From contig NZ_BDJE01000044.1 in assembly GCF_002117935.1 (NCBI RefSeq), forward strand, positions 1 through 40,545: a stretch of 40,545 nt of DNA, read 5' to 3'. The notes beneath the pieces were generated by a model. That model was given only the letters and a program-made list of their open reading frames with translations, was not told the origin of the DNA and ran no database searches. Positions 1 to 6,919 of this stretch are shown piece by piece (positions within the stretch are counted from its first letter, which is position 1; each line of letters starts with the position of its first letter). This stretch comes from Nocardioides sp. PD653-B2 (GTDB lineage Bacteria > Actinomycetota > Actinomycetes > Propionibacteriales > Nocardioidaceae). The translations under genes were made by a program, and so were the position numbers.

Positions 1-40
1 CAACAACCGACTGAATCCGCCAAAGTTCTGCGAGGTGGTG

Positions 41-88
41 GGTGGTTTCGAGGCTCGTCGCTGGCGCTCCTCGCACCTCAACCACCGG
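41..88. repeat. Dispersed inverted-repeat element, copy 1
   Basis: The element begins GGTGGTTTCGAGG and ends CCTCAACCACC, so the ends form an imperfect inverted repeat with a two-base bulge. The core is GC-rich with a CGCTGGCG mini-hairpin. A second, shorter relative lies at 201-241. I recall intergenic elements of this pattern (GGTTTCGAG ... CTCAACCACC) as common in Nocardioides-type genomes, but that is memory, not a search. Confidence 0.6.
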
Positions 89-200
89 GCGGAAGCCGGC
101 AGGCCGCCGCGAGCACTGCCTACCTGTTCTCGTTGTCAGCCTTGTCGGTCGCACCCGAAGCAGTCCGCGGGCCACATCAGGCAGGGTGGTCGGGCTGCGG

Positions 201-241
201 GGGTTTCGAGACAGGCGCTGCGCGCCTTCCTCAACCACCGG
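201..241. repeat. Dispersed inverted-repeat element, copy 2
   Basis: It begins GGGTTTCGAGACAGGCGCTG and ends CTTCCTCAACCACCGG, matching the ends of the copy at 41-88 with a different core. Its right half is also the first unit of the tandem array at 219-308, so the array seems to have grown from the 3' half of this element. Confidence 0.6.
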
Positions 242-308
242 AGGGCGTGCGCGCCTTCCTCCACCGCCGGGGAGGGCGTGTGCGCCTTCCCCGACCACCG
301 GGGCGGCG
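219..308. repeat. Three-unit degenerate tandem repeat (29-31 bp)
   Basis: Three successive units occupy 219-247, 248-278 and 279-308. Each starts TGCGCGCCTTCC (TGTGCGCCTTCC in the third), continues with a variant of TCAACCACCGG and ends GGGCG or GGCG. Units differ by point changes and one or two inserted bases. The units are contiguous with no spacers, so this is not a CRISPR array. Confidence 0.65.
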
Positions 309-315
309 ACCGCGA

Positions 316-1482
316 TCAGCGGTGGGTCAGCGCGCCCGCACCACCTCGGTCGAGGGACCGGGCGATCACCATCCGCTGGATCTGGTTGGTGCCTTCGAAG
401 ATCTGCATCACCTTGGCCTCGCGCATGAAGCGCTCGACCGGGAAGTCGCGGGTGTAGCCGTAGCCGCCGAGCACCTGGACGGCGTCGGTGGTCACCCGCA
501 TCGCGTTGTCGGTCGCGACCAGCTTGGCGACCGACGCCTCGCGGGAGTACGGCAGGCCGGCGTCCTTGAGCCGCGCGGCGTGCAGCATCGTCGCGCGGGC
601 CGACTGGATCGCGGCCTCCATGTCGGCGAGCACGAAGCCGAGGCCTTGGTGGTCGATGATCCGGGCGCCGAAGGTCTCGCGCTCGCGGGCGTAGGCGACC
701 GCGTGGTCGAGGGCACCCTGGGCGAGACCGGTGGCGACGGCGGCGATGCCGAGCCGGCCGGCGTCGAGGCCGGCGAGCGCGATCTTCAGGCCCTGGCCCT
801 CGTCGCCGAGGCGGCGCTCGACGGGGATCCGGACGTCGTCGAAGCGCATCGTCGCGGTGGCCGACCCGGTGAGGCCCATCTTGTGCTCGGGCGGGTCGGC
901 GCTCAGGCCGGCGGTGTCGGCGGGCACCAGGAAGCACGAGATCCCGTTGCGCTCGTCGCTGGTGCGAGCCATCACCTTGTAGAAGTCGGCGTGCCCGCCG
1001 TGCGTCGTCCATGCCTTGGCGCCGTTGAGCACGTACTCGTCACCGTTGCGGCGGGCCCGCGTCGTCATCGCCGCCGGGTCGGAGCCGGCGTGCGGCTCGG
1101 AGAGGCAGTAGGCGCCGAGCAGCTCACCGCCGAGCATGTCGGGCAGCCACCGCTGCTTCTGCTCCTCGGTGCCGGCCGTGGCGAGGCCGAAGCAGCTGAG
1201 CGCGTGCACGGACATGCCGACGCCGACGCTCGCCCAGACCGACCCGACCTCCTCGAGGACCTGGAGGTAGACCTCGTACGGCTGGCCACCGCCGCCGTAC
1301 TCCTCGGGGTAGGGAAGGCCCAGCAGCCCCGCCCGGCCGAGCATCCGGAAGACCTCGCGCGGGAAGGCCTCGTCGCGCTCGGCGCCGGCAACCAGGGGGC
1401 TGAGCTCCTTGGTCGCGAGCTCGCGCACCAGCGCGATCAGGTCGACGGCTTCGTCGGTGGGGAGCAGGCGAGAGGCGGGCAT
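316..1482 (-). CDS. Acyl-CoA dehydrogenase
   Basis: This 388-residue protein is a full-length FAD-dependent acyl-CoA dehydrogenase, oxidising acyl-CoA thioesters to 2-enoyl-CoA and passing electrons to ETF. The N-terminal helical domain is followed by the FAD/substrate segment (YCLSEPHAGSD) and the C-terminal helical domain with the GGYGYTRDFPVERFMRE signature. The expected catalytic base is Glu363 in FEGTNQIQR, which points to the short/medium-chain type. The ATG at 1482 lies 7 nt after a TACTCT box, so the transcript may be leaderless. It is divergent from a TetR gene with a perfect dyad between them, so TetR control is likely. The exact substrate cannot be read from sequence. Confidence 0.93.
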   Translation of the reverse strand: MPASRLLPTDEAVDLIALVRELATKELSPLVAGAERDEAFPREVFRMLGRAGLLGLPYPEEYGGGGQPYEVYLQVLEEVGSVWASVGVGMSVHALSCFGLATAGTEEQKQRWLPDMLGGELLGAYCLSEPHAGSDPAAMTTRARRNGDEYVLNGAKAWTTHGGHADFYKVMARTSDERNGISCFLVPADTAGLSADPPEHKMGLTGSATATMRFDDVRIPVERRLGDEGQGLKIALAGLDAGRLGIAAVATGLAQGALDHAVAYARERETFGARIIDHQGLGFVLADMEAAIQSARATMLHAARLKDAGLPYSREASVAKLVATDNAMRVTTDAVQVLGGYGYTRDFPVERFMREAKVMQIFEGTNQIQRMVIARSLDRGGAGALTHR

Positions 1483-1483
1483 G

Positions 1484-1509
1484 AGTACCAGAGTACGCCG
1501 ACTGGTACT
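1484..1509. promoter_or_regulatory. Perfect inverted repeat between acyl-CoA dehydrogenase and TetR genes
   Basis: Arms AGTACCAG (1484-1491) and CTGGTACT (1502-1509) are exact reverse complements separated by 10 nt. The left arm overlaps the TACTCT box (complement of 1490-1495) that precedes the dehydrogenase start. The right arm ends just before TAGCGT (1512-1517), which precedes the TetR start. The placement suits a TetR operator controlling both genes; this is inference. Confidence 0.6.
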
Positions 1510-1523
1510 GATAGCGTCATCGC

Positions 1524-2090
1524 GTGCCGCCGCCCCGCCACCAGCTCCTCGACGAGCTCATCGAGCTGTTCCTGGCCGAGGGCTTCTTGGAGTTCGGCGT
1601 CGGCGACCTCGCCGCCCGGCTCCGCTGCTCGCGCACGACGATCTACCAGGTCGCGGCGAGCAAGGAGCAGATCGTGCTGGCCGCCGTGCGCGGCTTCTTC
1701 CGCCGCGCCGCGGAGCGGATCGAGGCCCAGGTCGCGGCGGAGCCCGACCCCGGTGCCCGGCTCGCGGTCTACCTGAACGCGGTCGCCGAGGAGCTGTCGC
1801 CGGCGTCGGAGCGCTTCTACGCCGACCTCCAGGCCTACGCGCCCGCGGCCGAGATCTACGAGGAGAACACGCGGCTCGCGGCGCGACGCGTGCAGGACCT
1901 GGTCACCGCCGGGGTCGCCGCCGGCACGCTCCGCGCCGTCGACGCCTCCTTCGTCGGTGCGGCGGTCGCCCAGGTGATGACCGCGATCCACGGTGGCCGG
2001 ATCGCGGCCGCGTCCGGTCTCGCGGACGCCGAGGCGTACCGCGCGCTCGCCGACCTGGTGGTGCACGGCGTGGGCGGGTCCACACCCTGA
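1524..2090 (+). CDS. TetR family transcriptional regulator
   Basis: This 188-residue protein has an N-terminal TetR-type helix-turn-helix (about residues 8-52, with the ARLRCSRTTIYQVAASKEQI stretch) and a helical ligand-binding domain. The GTG start at 1524 follows TAGCGT by 6 nt, with no Shine-Dalgarno, so a leaderless transcript is plausible. It lies 41 nt from the divergent acyl-CoA dehydrogenase start, with a perfect 8-bp-arm dyad between. The simplest reading is a repressor of itself and the dehydrogenase, with an acyl-CoA or fatty-acid-like ligand; the ligand is a guess. Confidence 0.88.
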   Translation: MPPPRHQLLDELIELFLAEGFLEFGVGDLAARLRCSRTTIYQVAASKEQIVLAAVRGFFRRAAERIEAQVAAEPDPGARLAVYLNAVAEELSPASERFYADLQAYAPAAEIYEENTRLAARRVQDLVTAGVAAGTLRAVDASFVGAAVAQVMTAIHGGRIAAASGLADAEAYRALADLVVHGVGGSTP

Positions 2091-2133
2091 CCACCCCGCG
2101 GGCCGGCGTACGCCGCCTGAGAGAGTGACCGTC

Positions 2134-2811
2134 ATGAGCACCCTGCCCGACTCCCTGACCGGCACGACCGTCGCCGTCCTCGGCGGCACCGGCCCCCAGG
2201 GCCGTGGCCTGGCCCGGCGCTTCGCCGCGGCCGGCCTCCCGGTCGTCATCGGCAGCCGCAGCGCCGAGCGGGCGGCGGACGCCGCGAGCGAGCTGGCCGC
2301 GGCGGTCGGCGGGGACGTCACCGGTGCCGACAACGCCGGCGCGGCCACCGCCGGCGACATCGTCGTGGTGGCGGTCCCGTGGGACGGCCACGGCGAGCTG
2401 GTCGCGAGCCTCGCGACCGAGCTGGCCGGCAAGGTCGTCGTCGACTGCGTGAACCCGCTCGGCTTCGACAAGCAGGGTGCCTACGCACTGCCCGTCGAGG
2501 AGGGCTCGGCCGCCCAGCAGGCGCAGGCGCTGCTGCCCGACAGCACCGTGGTCGGTGCGTTCCACAACGTCAGCGCGGTCCTGCTCGAGGACCTCGAGGT
2601 GACCTCGGTGGACACCGACGTGTTCGTGCTCGGCGACGTGCGCGAGGCGACCGACCTGGTCCAGGACCTGTGCGCGACGATCCCGGGCGTGCGCGGCATC
2701 TTCGGCGGCCGGCTCCGCAACGCCCACCAGGTCGAGGCGCTCACGGCCAACCTGATCAGCGTCAACCGGCGCTACAAGGCCCATGCGGGGATCCGCGTCA
2801 CCGACGTCTAG
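2134..2811 (+). CDS. npdG: NADPH-dependent F420 reductase (F420:NADP+ oxidoreductase)
   Basis: The 225-residue protein starts its Rossmann fold with VAVLGGTGPQGRG (residues 13-25), the form used by the NpdG/Fno family, and ends with the conserved GIRVTDV-type tail. It moves hydride between NADP(H) and coenzyme F420 in the cytoplasm, supplying F420H2 to F420-dependent reductases. The length fits the family. The ATG at 2134 has a GAGAG stretch upstream. It lies 43 nt after the TetR gene on the same strand and may share its transcript. No F420-dependent partner enzyme is visible in the window. Confidence 0.88.
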   Translation: MSTLPDSLTGTTVAVLGGTGPQGRGLARRFAAAGLPVVIGSRSAERAADAASELAAAVGGDVTGADNAGAATAGDIVVVAVPWDGHGELVASLATELAGKVVVDCVNPLGFDKQGAYALPVEEGSAAQQAQALLPDSTVVGAFHNVSAVLLEDLEVTSVDTDVFVLGDVREATDLVQDLCATIPGVRGIFGGRLRNAHQVEALTANLISVNRRYKAHAGIRVTDV

Positions 2812-2829
2812 ACCGACGGATATCCTGCA

Positions 2830-2857
2830 TTAGACTGTTCTAACAGGAGATTTCTCC
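2830..2857. promoter_or_regulatory. AT-rich paired dyads upstream of PQ-loop gene
   Basis: TTAGA-N4-TCTAA (2830-2843) is immediately followed by GGAGA-TT-TCTCC (2846-2857), two short dyads in an AT-rich patch just after the npdG stop. They may be an operator or a terminator for npdG. The 2812-3052 interval otherwise holds no convincing gene. Confidence 0.35.
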
Positions 2858-3052
2858 GTCTGGTGTGCGTGACATCACCCTGTTTTTGGTCGAATCGGGT
2901 CCGTAAGGGCCATAGGATTGATGGTGCGCCGGTCGGCTGACGTCTCGCTGCCGTGCGCCACTCACCACGAGACCCACGAAGCGGTCGACGCGCAGCCCTG
3001 CGCATCGGTCGCCTCGGCTTGTTGTGCGCGCCAGCGCTGGAAGAGCAGAACA

Positions 3053-3724
3053 GTGACCATCTCCCTCGCGACCGCGGTCGGCCTCGCCGGCACCGTGCTC
3101 GCCTTCGCCTACACCGTCCCGCAGCTGCGCAAGCTGATCCGCCTGCGCTCGGCCGCGGGCGTCAGCGTCGCCTCGCTGGCCAACTCCACCATCAGCGGCG
3201 TCGCGTGGACGGCGTACGGCGTGGTCGAGCACGAGATCTGGGTGACCCTCCCGGCGTTCTTCGCGCTCCCGGCCACCGCGGGTGCGTTGGTGCTGGCGTG
3301 GTTCCGCGGCGGGTCGCGGGACCGGCTCTGGCTGCCCGTGGTGTGGCTGGTGACCATCGTGACCGCGACGGCGCTGGTGCCGGTCGTCGGCGCGCTGCCG
3401 ATCACGGTCCTGCTCGGCTGCTCGGTCGCGTTGATGATCGCGCCCGCGGCGATCACCGCCTGGCGCAGCCACGACGTGTCCGCGATCGCTGCCTCGGCCT
3501 GGGCGATGCTCATCGTGGACGCACTGCTCGCCGGCGCCTACGGCCTGATGGCCCAGGTGGACGCGAACCTGCTCTACGCCGCCGTGGCGATCACCGGCTC
3601 GCTGGTGATCCTCGTCCGGATCGGGATGCCCGCCCACGTGCACGCCCGGCTGGTGCCGCTGCCGGGCGGGGCGGTCGCCGTCGACCCCACGCTGGACCGC
3701 GAGGACCTCGACCTCGTCGCCTGA
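3053..3724 (+). CDS. PQ-loop / SWEET-like membrane protein
   Basis: This 223-residue protein has about seven hydrophobic segments arranged as two similar halves. The first half carries the PQ-loop signature (YTVPQLRKLIRLRSAAGVSV, from residue 20). The second has a degenerate copy (APAAITAWRSHDVSAIA, from residue 130). PQ-loop/SWEET families are small facilitators or cargo receptors; what this one carries is not evident. I chose the GTG at 3053 because it follows AAGAGCAG and begins at the first membrane segment. A longer in-frame start at 2918 would add a Cys-rich, unlikely N-terminus. Confidence 0.75.
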   Translation: MTISLATAVGLAGTVLAFAYTVPQLRKLIRLRSAAGVSVASLANSTISGVAWTAYGVVEHEIWVTLPAFFALPATAGALVLAWFRGGSRDRLWLPVVWLVTIVTATALVPVVGALPITVLLGCSVALMIAPAAITAWRSHDVSAIAASAWAMLIVDALLAGAYGLMAQVDANLLYAAVAITGSLVILVRIGMPAHVHARLVPLPGGAVAVDPTLDREDLDLVA

Positions 3725-3742
3725 CCTTGCGATGCTGCTGGC

Positions 3743-4168
3743 ATGGCCCGGCTGACCTACTCGGCGATCTGCTCGCTCGACGGCTACACGGTCGACGAGC
3801 ACGGTGACTTCGGCTGGTGCGCCCCCGACGAGGAGGTGCACGCCGCCGTCAACGACGTCGAGCGACCGATCGGCACCTACCTCTACGGACGCCGGATGTA
3901 CGACGTCCTCCGGGTGTGGGAGACCCTCGACCTCACCGACGCCTCGCCCGCGACCCGCGACTTCGCGGAGCTCTGGCGGGCCGCCGACAAGGTGGTCTTC
4001 TCCCGGACGCTCGAGGAGCCGACCACGTCGCGGACGCGGATCGAGCGCGAGCTGGACCTCGACGCCGTTCGCGGTCTCGCCGACGGCGCCCGCCTCGACC
4101 TGGAGCTCGTCGACCAGCGCCGCTTCGACAGCGGCTTCGTGCAGCTCGGCTACCGCGCCCGGCGCTGA
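3743..4168 (+). CDS. RibD C-terminal/dihydrofolate reductase-like protein, internally shortened
   Basis: The N-terminal half (residues 1-110) matches the DHFR-like RibD C-terminal domain: the YSAICSLDGYTVDEHGDFGW opening, the LYGRRMYD motif and KVVFSRTL. The C-terminus (RLDLELVDQRRFDSGFVQLGY) also matches the family. Between them I would expect some 35-45 residues with the nucleotide-binding GG motif and the GLVDE-hxP strand; here residue 112 joins directly to the last strands. The protein is 141 residues against roughly 180-190 usually. The frame is open throughout, so this looks like an in-frame deletion, and NAD(P)H binding is probably lost. It lies 18 nt after the PQ-loop gene. Confidence 0.7.
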   Translation: MARLTYSAICSLDGYTVDEHGDFGWCAPDEEVHAAVNDVERPIGTYLYGRRMYDVLRVWETLDLTDASPATRDFAELWRAADKVVFSRTLEEPTTSRTRIERELDLDAVRGLADGARLDLELVDQRRFDSGFVQLGYRARR

Positions 4169-4204
4169 CGGGTCGGGTTGGCGGCGTCTGACAGAGTTCG
4201 GGGC

Positions 4205-4684
4205 ATGAAGGCTCCCGGCGCCAAGGTCGTCCGGCGGGTGTTGCTGGAGACGCTGGGCTGGATCCTGGTCGTCGCCGGCGTGGCCGCCCTGATCCTCCCC
4301 GGGCCGGGGCTGCTGATGATCTTCGCCGGCCTGGTGATCCTGTCGCAGGAGTACGAGTGGGCCGAGCGGCGCCTCGAGCCGGTCAAGGTGCGCGCGTTGC
4401 GCGGTGCCGCCGAGAGCGTCGAGACGTGGCCGCGGATCGCGATGTCGAGCCTGCTCGCGCTGGGCCTGGTCGCCTGCGGTGTGCTGTGGATCTGGGGTCC
4501 GGCCGTGCCGTCGTGGTGGCCCTTCGCGGACAGCTGGTGGCTGCCCGGCGGCGTGGCGACCGGCGTCACCCAGGTGGCGTCCGGGCTGATCGCCGGGGGG
4601 CTCATCGTCTACAGCTACCGGCGCTTCCAGGTGCGCGGCGAGCCGGTGCCGGAGATGTCGTCCGCCGACGGGCACGACGACTGA
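4205..4684 (+). CDS. PGPGW-type transmembrane protein
   Basis: This 159-residue protein has two N-terminal hydrophobic stretches around the LPGPGLLMIFAGLVIL motif (residues 31-46), diagnostic for the PGPGW family of small actinobacterial membrane proteins. One or two further membrane segments follow (about 80-97 and 116-140), then a polar tail ending GHDD. The function of the family is unknown. The ATG at 4205 is preferred over the upstream in-frame start because CAGAGT lies 7 nt before it and the family begins near here. Confidence 0.82.
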   Translation: MKAPGAKVVRRVLLETLGWILVVAGVAALILPGPGLLMIFAGLVILSQEYEWAERRLEPVKVRALRGAAESVETWPRIAMSSLLALGLVACGVLWIWGPAVPSWWPFADSWWLPGGVATGVTQVASGLIAGGLIVYSYRRFQVRGEPVPEMSSADGHDD

Positions 4685-4711
4685 CGGGTCGCGCCGACGC
4701 CCCACGAGGAC

Positions 4712-4725
4712 TAGAACGTGTTCCA
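4712..4725. promoter_or_regulatory. KstR-type operator
   Basis: TAGAACGTGTTCCA fits the published KstR consensus TnnAACnnGTTnnA at every fixed position. It lies 21 nt upstream of the SnoaL-like start codon. A perfect 12-bp palindrome, CCAGCGCGCTGG (4723-4734), overlaps its right edge. KstR is the TetR repressor of sterol catabolism genes in actinobacteria; no kstR gene is in the window. Confidence 0.6.
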
Positions 4726-4746
4726 GCGCGCTGGTTGGATGGGACC

Positions 4747-5238
4747 GTGACGTTCAGCGCGCAGGAGATCCAGGAGGCGTACGCCGTCTTCCACGGGCAT
4801 GTCCAGGGCTTCCAGGAGTCGGGCGACTGGGACGGCTTCGCCGACCTGTTCACCGAGGACGCCGTCTACCGGGAGCACGCGTTCGGCGAGTTCCACGGCC
4901 GCGACGAGATCCGCGCCTGGTCGGTGCGGACGATGACGTCGTTCCCCGGCCGGGTGATGACCGGCTTCCCGCTCGCGTGGTCCGTGGTCGACGAGCCGAC
5001 CTCGCGGCTGATCTGCGAGGTGCGCAACCTGATGCCCGACCCCGGCGACGGCACCATGCTCGAGGAGTCGAACCTGACGATCATGACCTACGCCGGCGAC
5101 GGGTTGTTCTCCCGCGAGGAGGATGTCTACAACCCGATGCGGTTCTCGAAGATGTCGGTGCGGTGGGGACGAATCGCCGCCGCACACGGGAACCTCGATG
5201 CCGACGGGCAGGCATATCTCGAGCAGTTCGGGGGTTGA
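4747..5238 (+). CDS. SnoaL-like / nuclear transport factor 2 family protein
   Basis: The 163-residue protein has the cone-shaped SnoaL/NTF2 layout: an N-terminal helix (EIQEAYAVFHGHVQGFQESG), the DWDGFADLFTEDAVYREHAFG segment, then alternating strands ending in YNPMRFSKMSVRW. Relatives include small isomerases, dehydratases and hydrolases, but catalytic residues cannot be assigned with confidence. The GTG at 4747 is chosen because TTGGAT lies 6 nt before it and the upstream frame belongs to the PGPGW shadow. The KstR-type operator just upstream suggests induction with steroid or sterol catabolism; this is inference from one site. Confidence 0.78.
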   Translation: MTFSAQEIQEAYAVFHGHVQGFQESGDWDGFADLFTEDAVYREHAFGEFHGRDEIRAWSVRTMTSFPGRVMTGFPLAWSVVDEPTSRLICEVRNLMPDPGDGTMLEESNLTIMTYAGDGLFSREEDVYNPMRFSKMSVRWGRIAAAHGNLDADGQAYLEQFGG

Positions 5239-5266
5239 CCCGGTCCGACCGACCTGAGGAGGACCC

Positions 5267-6834
5267 ATGAGCGACCCGTGGCTGCTCGCCGTGCTCCTCG
5301 CGGGGGTGATCGCGTTCACCCCGCTCGCCGGCAAGCTCCGAGTGCCGCAGCCGGTCCTGCTCACGATCTTCGGGCTGCTCGCCGGCCTGATGCCCTTCGC
5401 CGACCCGCTCGAGATCGACCCCGCCCTGGTGCTGCCCGTGGTGCTGCCGCCGCTGCTCTTCGCGGCGACGCAACGCACCACGTCCACGGAGTTCCGCGCC
5501 GAGGCGGGACGGGTGCTCGCGCTGGCCGTCGGCCTCACGCTCAGCACGGCGCTCGCGGTCGCCGTGGTCGCGCACGCCGTGGGCCTGGAGTGGGGCCCGG
5601 CCGTGATCCTCGGGGCGATCGTGTCGCCGCCCGACCCGGTCGCCGCCACCGCCGTGGCCCGCAAGCTCGGGCTCCCGGACCGGCTGGTGACGATCCTCGA
5701 GGGCGAGGGGATGTTCAACGACGCGACCGCGCTCGTGGTGTACAGCGTCGCGCTCGCCGCTGTCGTGACCGGGGAGTTCTCGTACGGCGCCACCGCCCTG
5801 GAGTTCGGCGTCACGATCGTGGTCGGCGTGGCAGCGGGCCTCGCCGTCGGCCTGGCCACGAAGTGGCTGCTCCGGCTGATCGCCGACGCCAACACGGAGA
5901 CCACCCTCACGGTGGTGGTGCCCTTCGTCGCCTACCTCGGCGCGGAGCACGTGCACGGCTCGGGCGTGCTCGCCGTGCTGGCGCTCGGGCTCTACCTGCG
6001 CGACGTCGGCCACGAGGAGACGACGTCGCACGGCTGGCTGCTCGGCCGGTCCGTCTGGTCGTACGCCGACTTCCTCATCACCAGCCTGGCCTTCGCGGTG
6101 CTCGGCTTCGAGCTCTCGACGCTGCTCGCCGAGGTCCCGCTGACCCGCGAGATCGTGACCGTGTCGGCGAGCGTGGTCGTCACGGTCGTGCTGTTCCGGA
6201 TCGCCTGGGTCTTCCCGGTCGGCGCGCTCTTCCGGCTCCTCGCGCGCCATCAGGAGTCGATGCTGCCGACCAACTGGCGCGAGACCGCCGTCGTGTCGTG
6301 GTCCGGCATGCGCGGCGTGGTCACCGTCGCGACGGCGGTGGCGATCCCGTTGACGACCGACGACGGCGCGTCGTTCCCCGACCGGCAGCTGCTGGTCGTC
6401 TCCGCGCGCTGGCGTGCGTGCTGGTCACCCTCCTCCTGCAGGGGCTCACCCTGGGCCCGCTGACCACCCGGCTCGGCGTCGGGGGCGAGGAGGACGACCG
6501 GGTCGAGGTCGCCGAGCTGCGCGCCCGGGCCGCGGGTGCCGCCCTCGACTACGTCCGGGCCCTGACCGGTCCGGCCAGCACCGAGGAGGTCCGGCGCGCC
6601 GCCACGCTGCAGTACGAGGGCTACCTGCAGGCGCAGCGCGCGATGCACGACGCCCGCCAGCTCGAGGTCGAGGACGGGGATCCCGCCCAGGAGCTGGAGC
6701 GGCTGCTGCGCAAGGCCAGCAACGCGGAGCGCCAGCTCGTGCTCGACGAACGGCGGCGCGGCCAGGTCAGCGCGGCCGCGGCCGACGAGGTGCTGCGCGA
6801 CGTCGAGTCGCGGGCGCTGCGCGACTTCGGCTGA
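5267..6834 (+). pseudogene. Na+/H+ antiporter (CPA1 family), frameshifted
   Basis: The reading frame from ATG 5267 codes for a CPA1-type Na+/H+ antiporter with many membrane segments, the SPPDPVAATAVARKLGL motif and the EGEGMFNDATALVVY ion-site motif. After QLLVVSA (near 6405) it slips into Arg/Trp-rich nonsense and stops at 6463. The downstream frame resumes perfectly with LACVLVTLLLQGLTLGPL and runs through the cytoplasmic tail to 6834. The shift lies in a CGCGCG run (6403-6408); removing one CG pair restores about 521 residues, the normal family length. It is either a recent mutation or a sequencing error. A good ribosome site (GAGGAGG) precedes the start. Confidence 0.8.
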
Positions 6835-6867
6835 GTGGCGGGCCGCGGAGCAGCCGGGCATGGAGAA

Positions 6868-6902
6868 GGGGTGCGTTGCCGCCCACGGCAGCAACGCACC
6901 CC
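6868..6902. terminator. Bidirectional hairpin terminator between convergent genes
   Basis: GGGGTGCGTTGC (6868-6879) pairs exactly with GCAACGCACCCC (6891-6902) around an 11-nt loop. It sits between the antiporter end (6834, plus strand) and the Lys-rich protein end (6920, minus strand). There is no U-tract, as is common for actinobacterial terminators. Confidence 0.75.
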
Positions 6903-6919
6903 TCCGAGATGCCCCTCCG

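Larger units (their letters stand above)
1..315. other. Non-coding left edge carrying repeats
   Basis: No convincing gene is seen here; the open frames in both directions are low-complexity Arg/Pro/Ala translations that run antisense into the neighbouring acyl-CoA dehydrogenase. The stretch holds two copies of a dispersed inverted-repeat element and a degraded tandem array, annotated separately. Because the acyl-CoA dehydrogenase gene ends at 316 on the minus strand, this is its 3' flank and may also serve as its transcription end. Confidence 0.6.

Noticed and set aside
219..308. Three regular repeats suggesting a CRISPR array
   Set aside because: Units are contiguous with no unique spacers, vary in length, and no cas genes are present.
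133..1776. 547-residue plus-strand reading frame opposite the acyl-CoA dehydrogenase
   Set aside because: It is a shadow: Arg/Gly/Val-rich low-complexity translation with no motifs, antisense to a clear enzyme. Other long frames of this kind (2840-4705, 19694-22072, 22069-23886 and 30127-32442 on the minus strand) were left out for the same reason.
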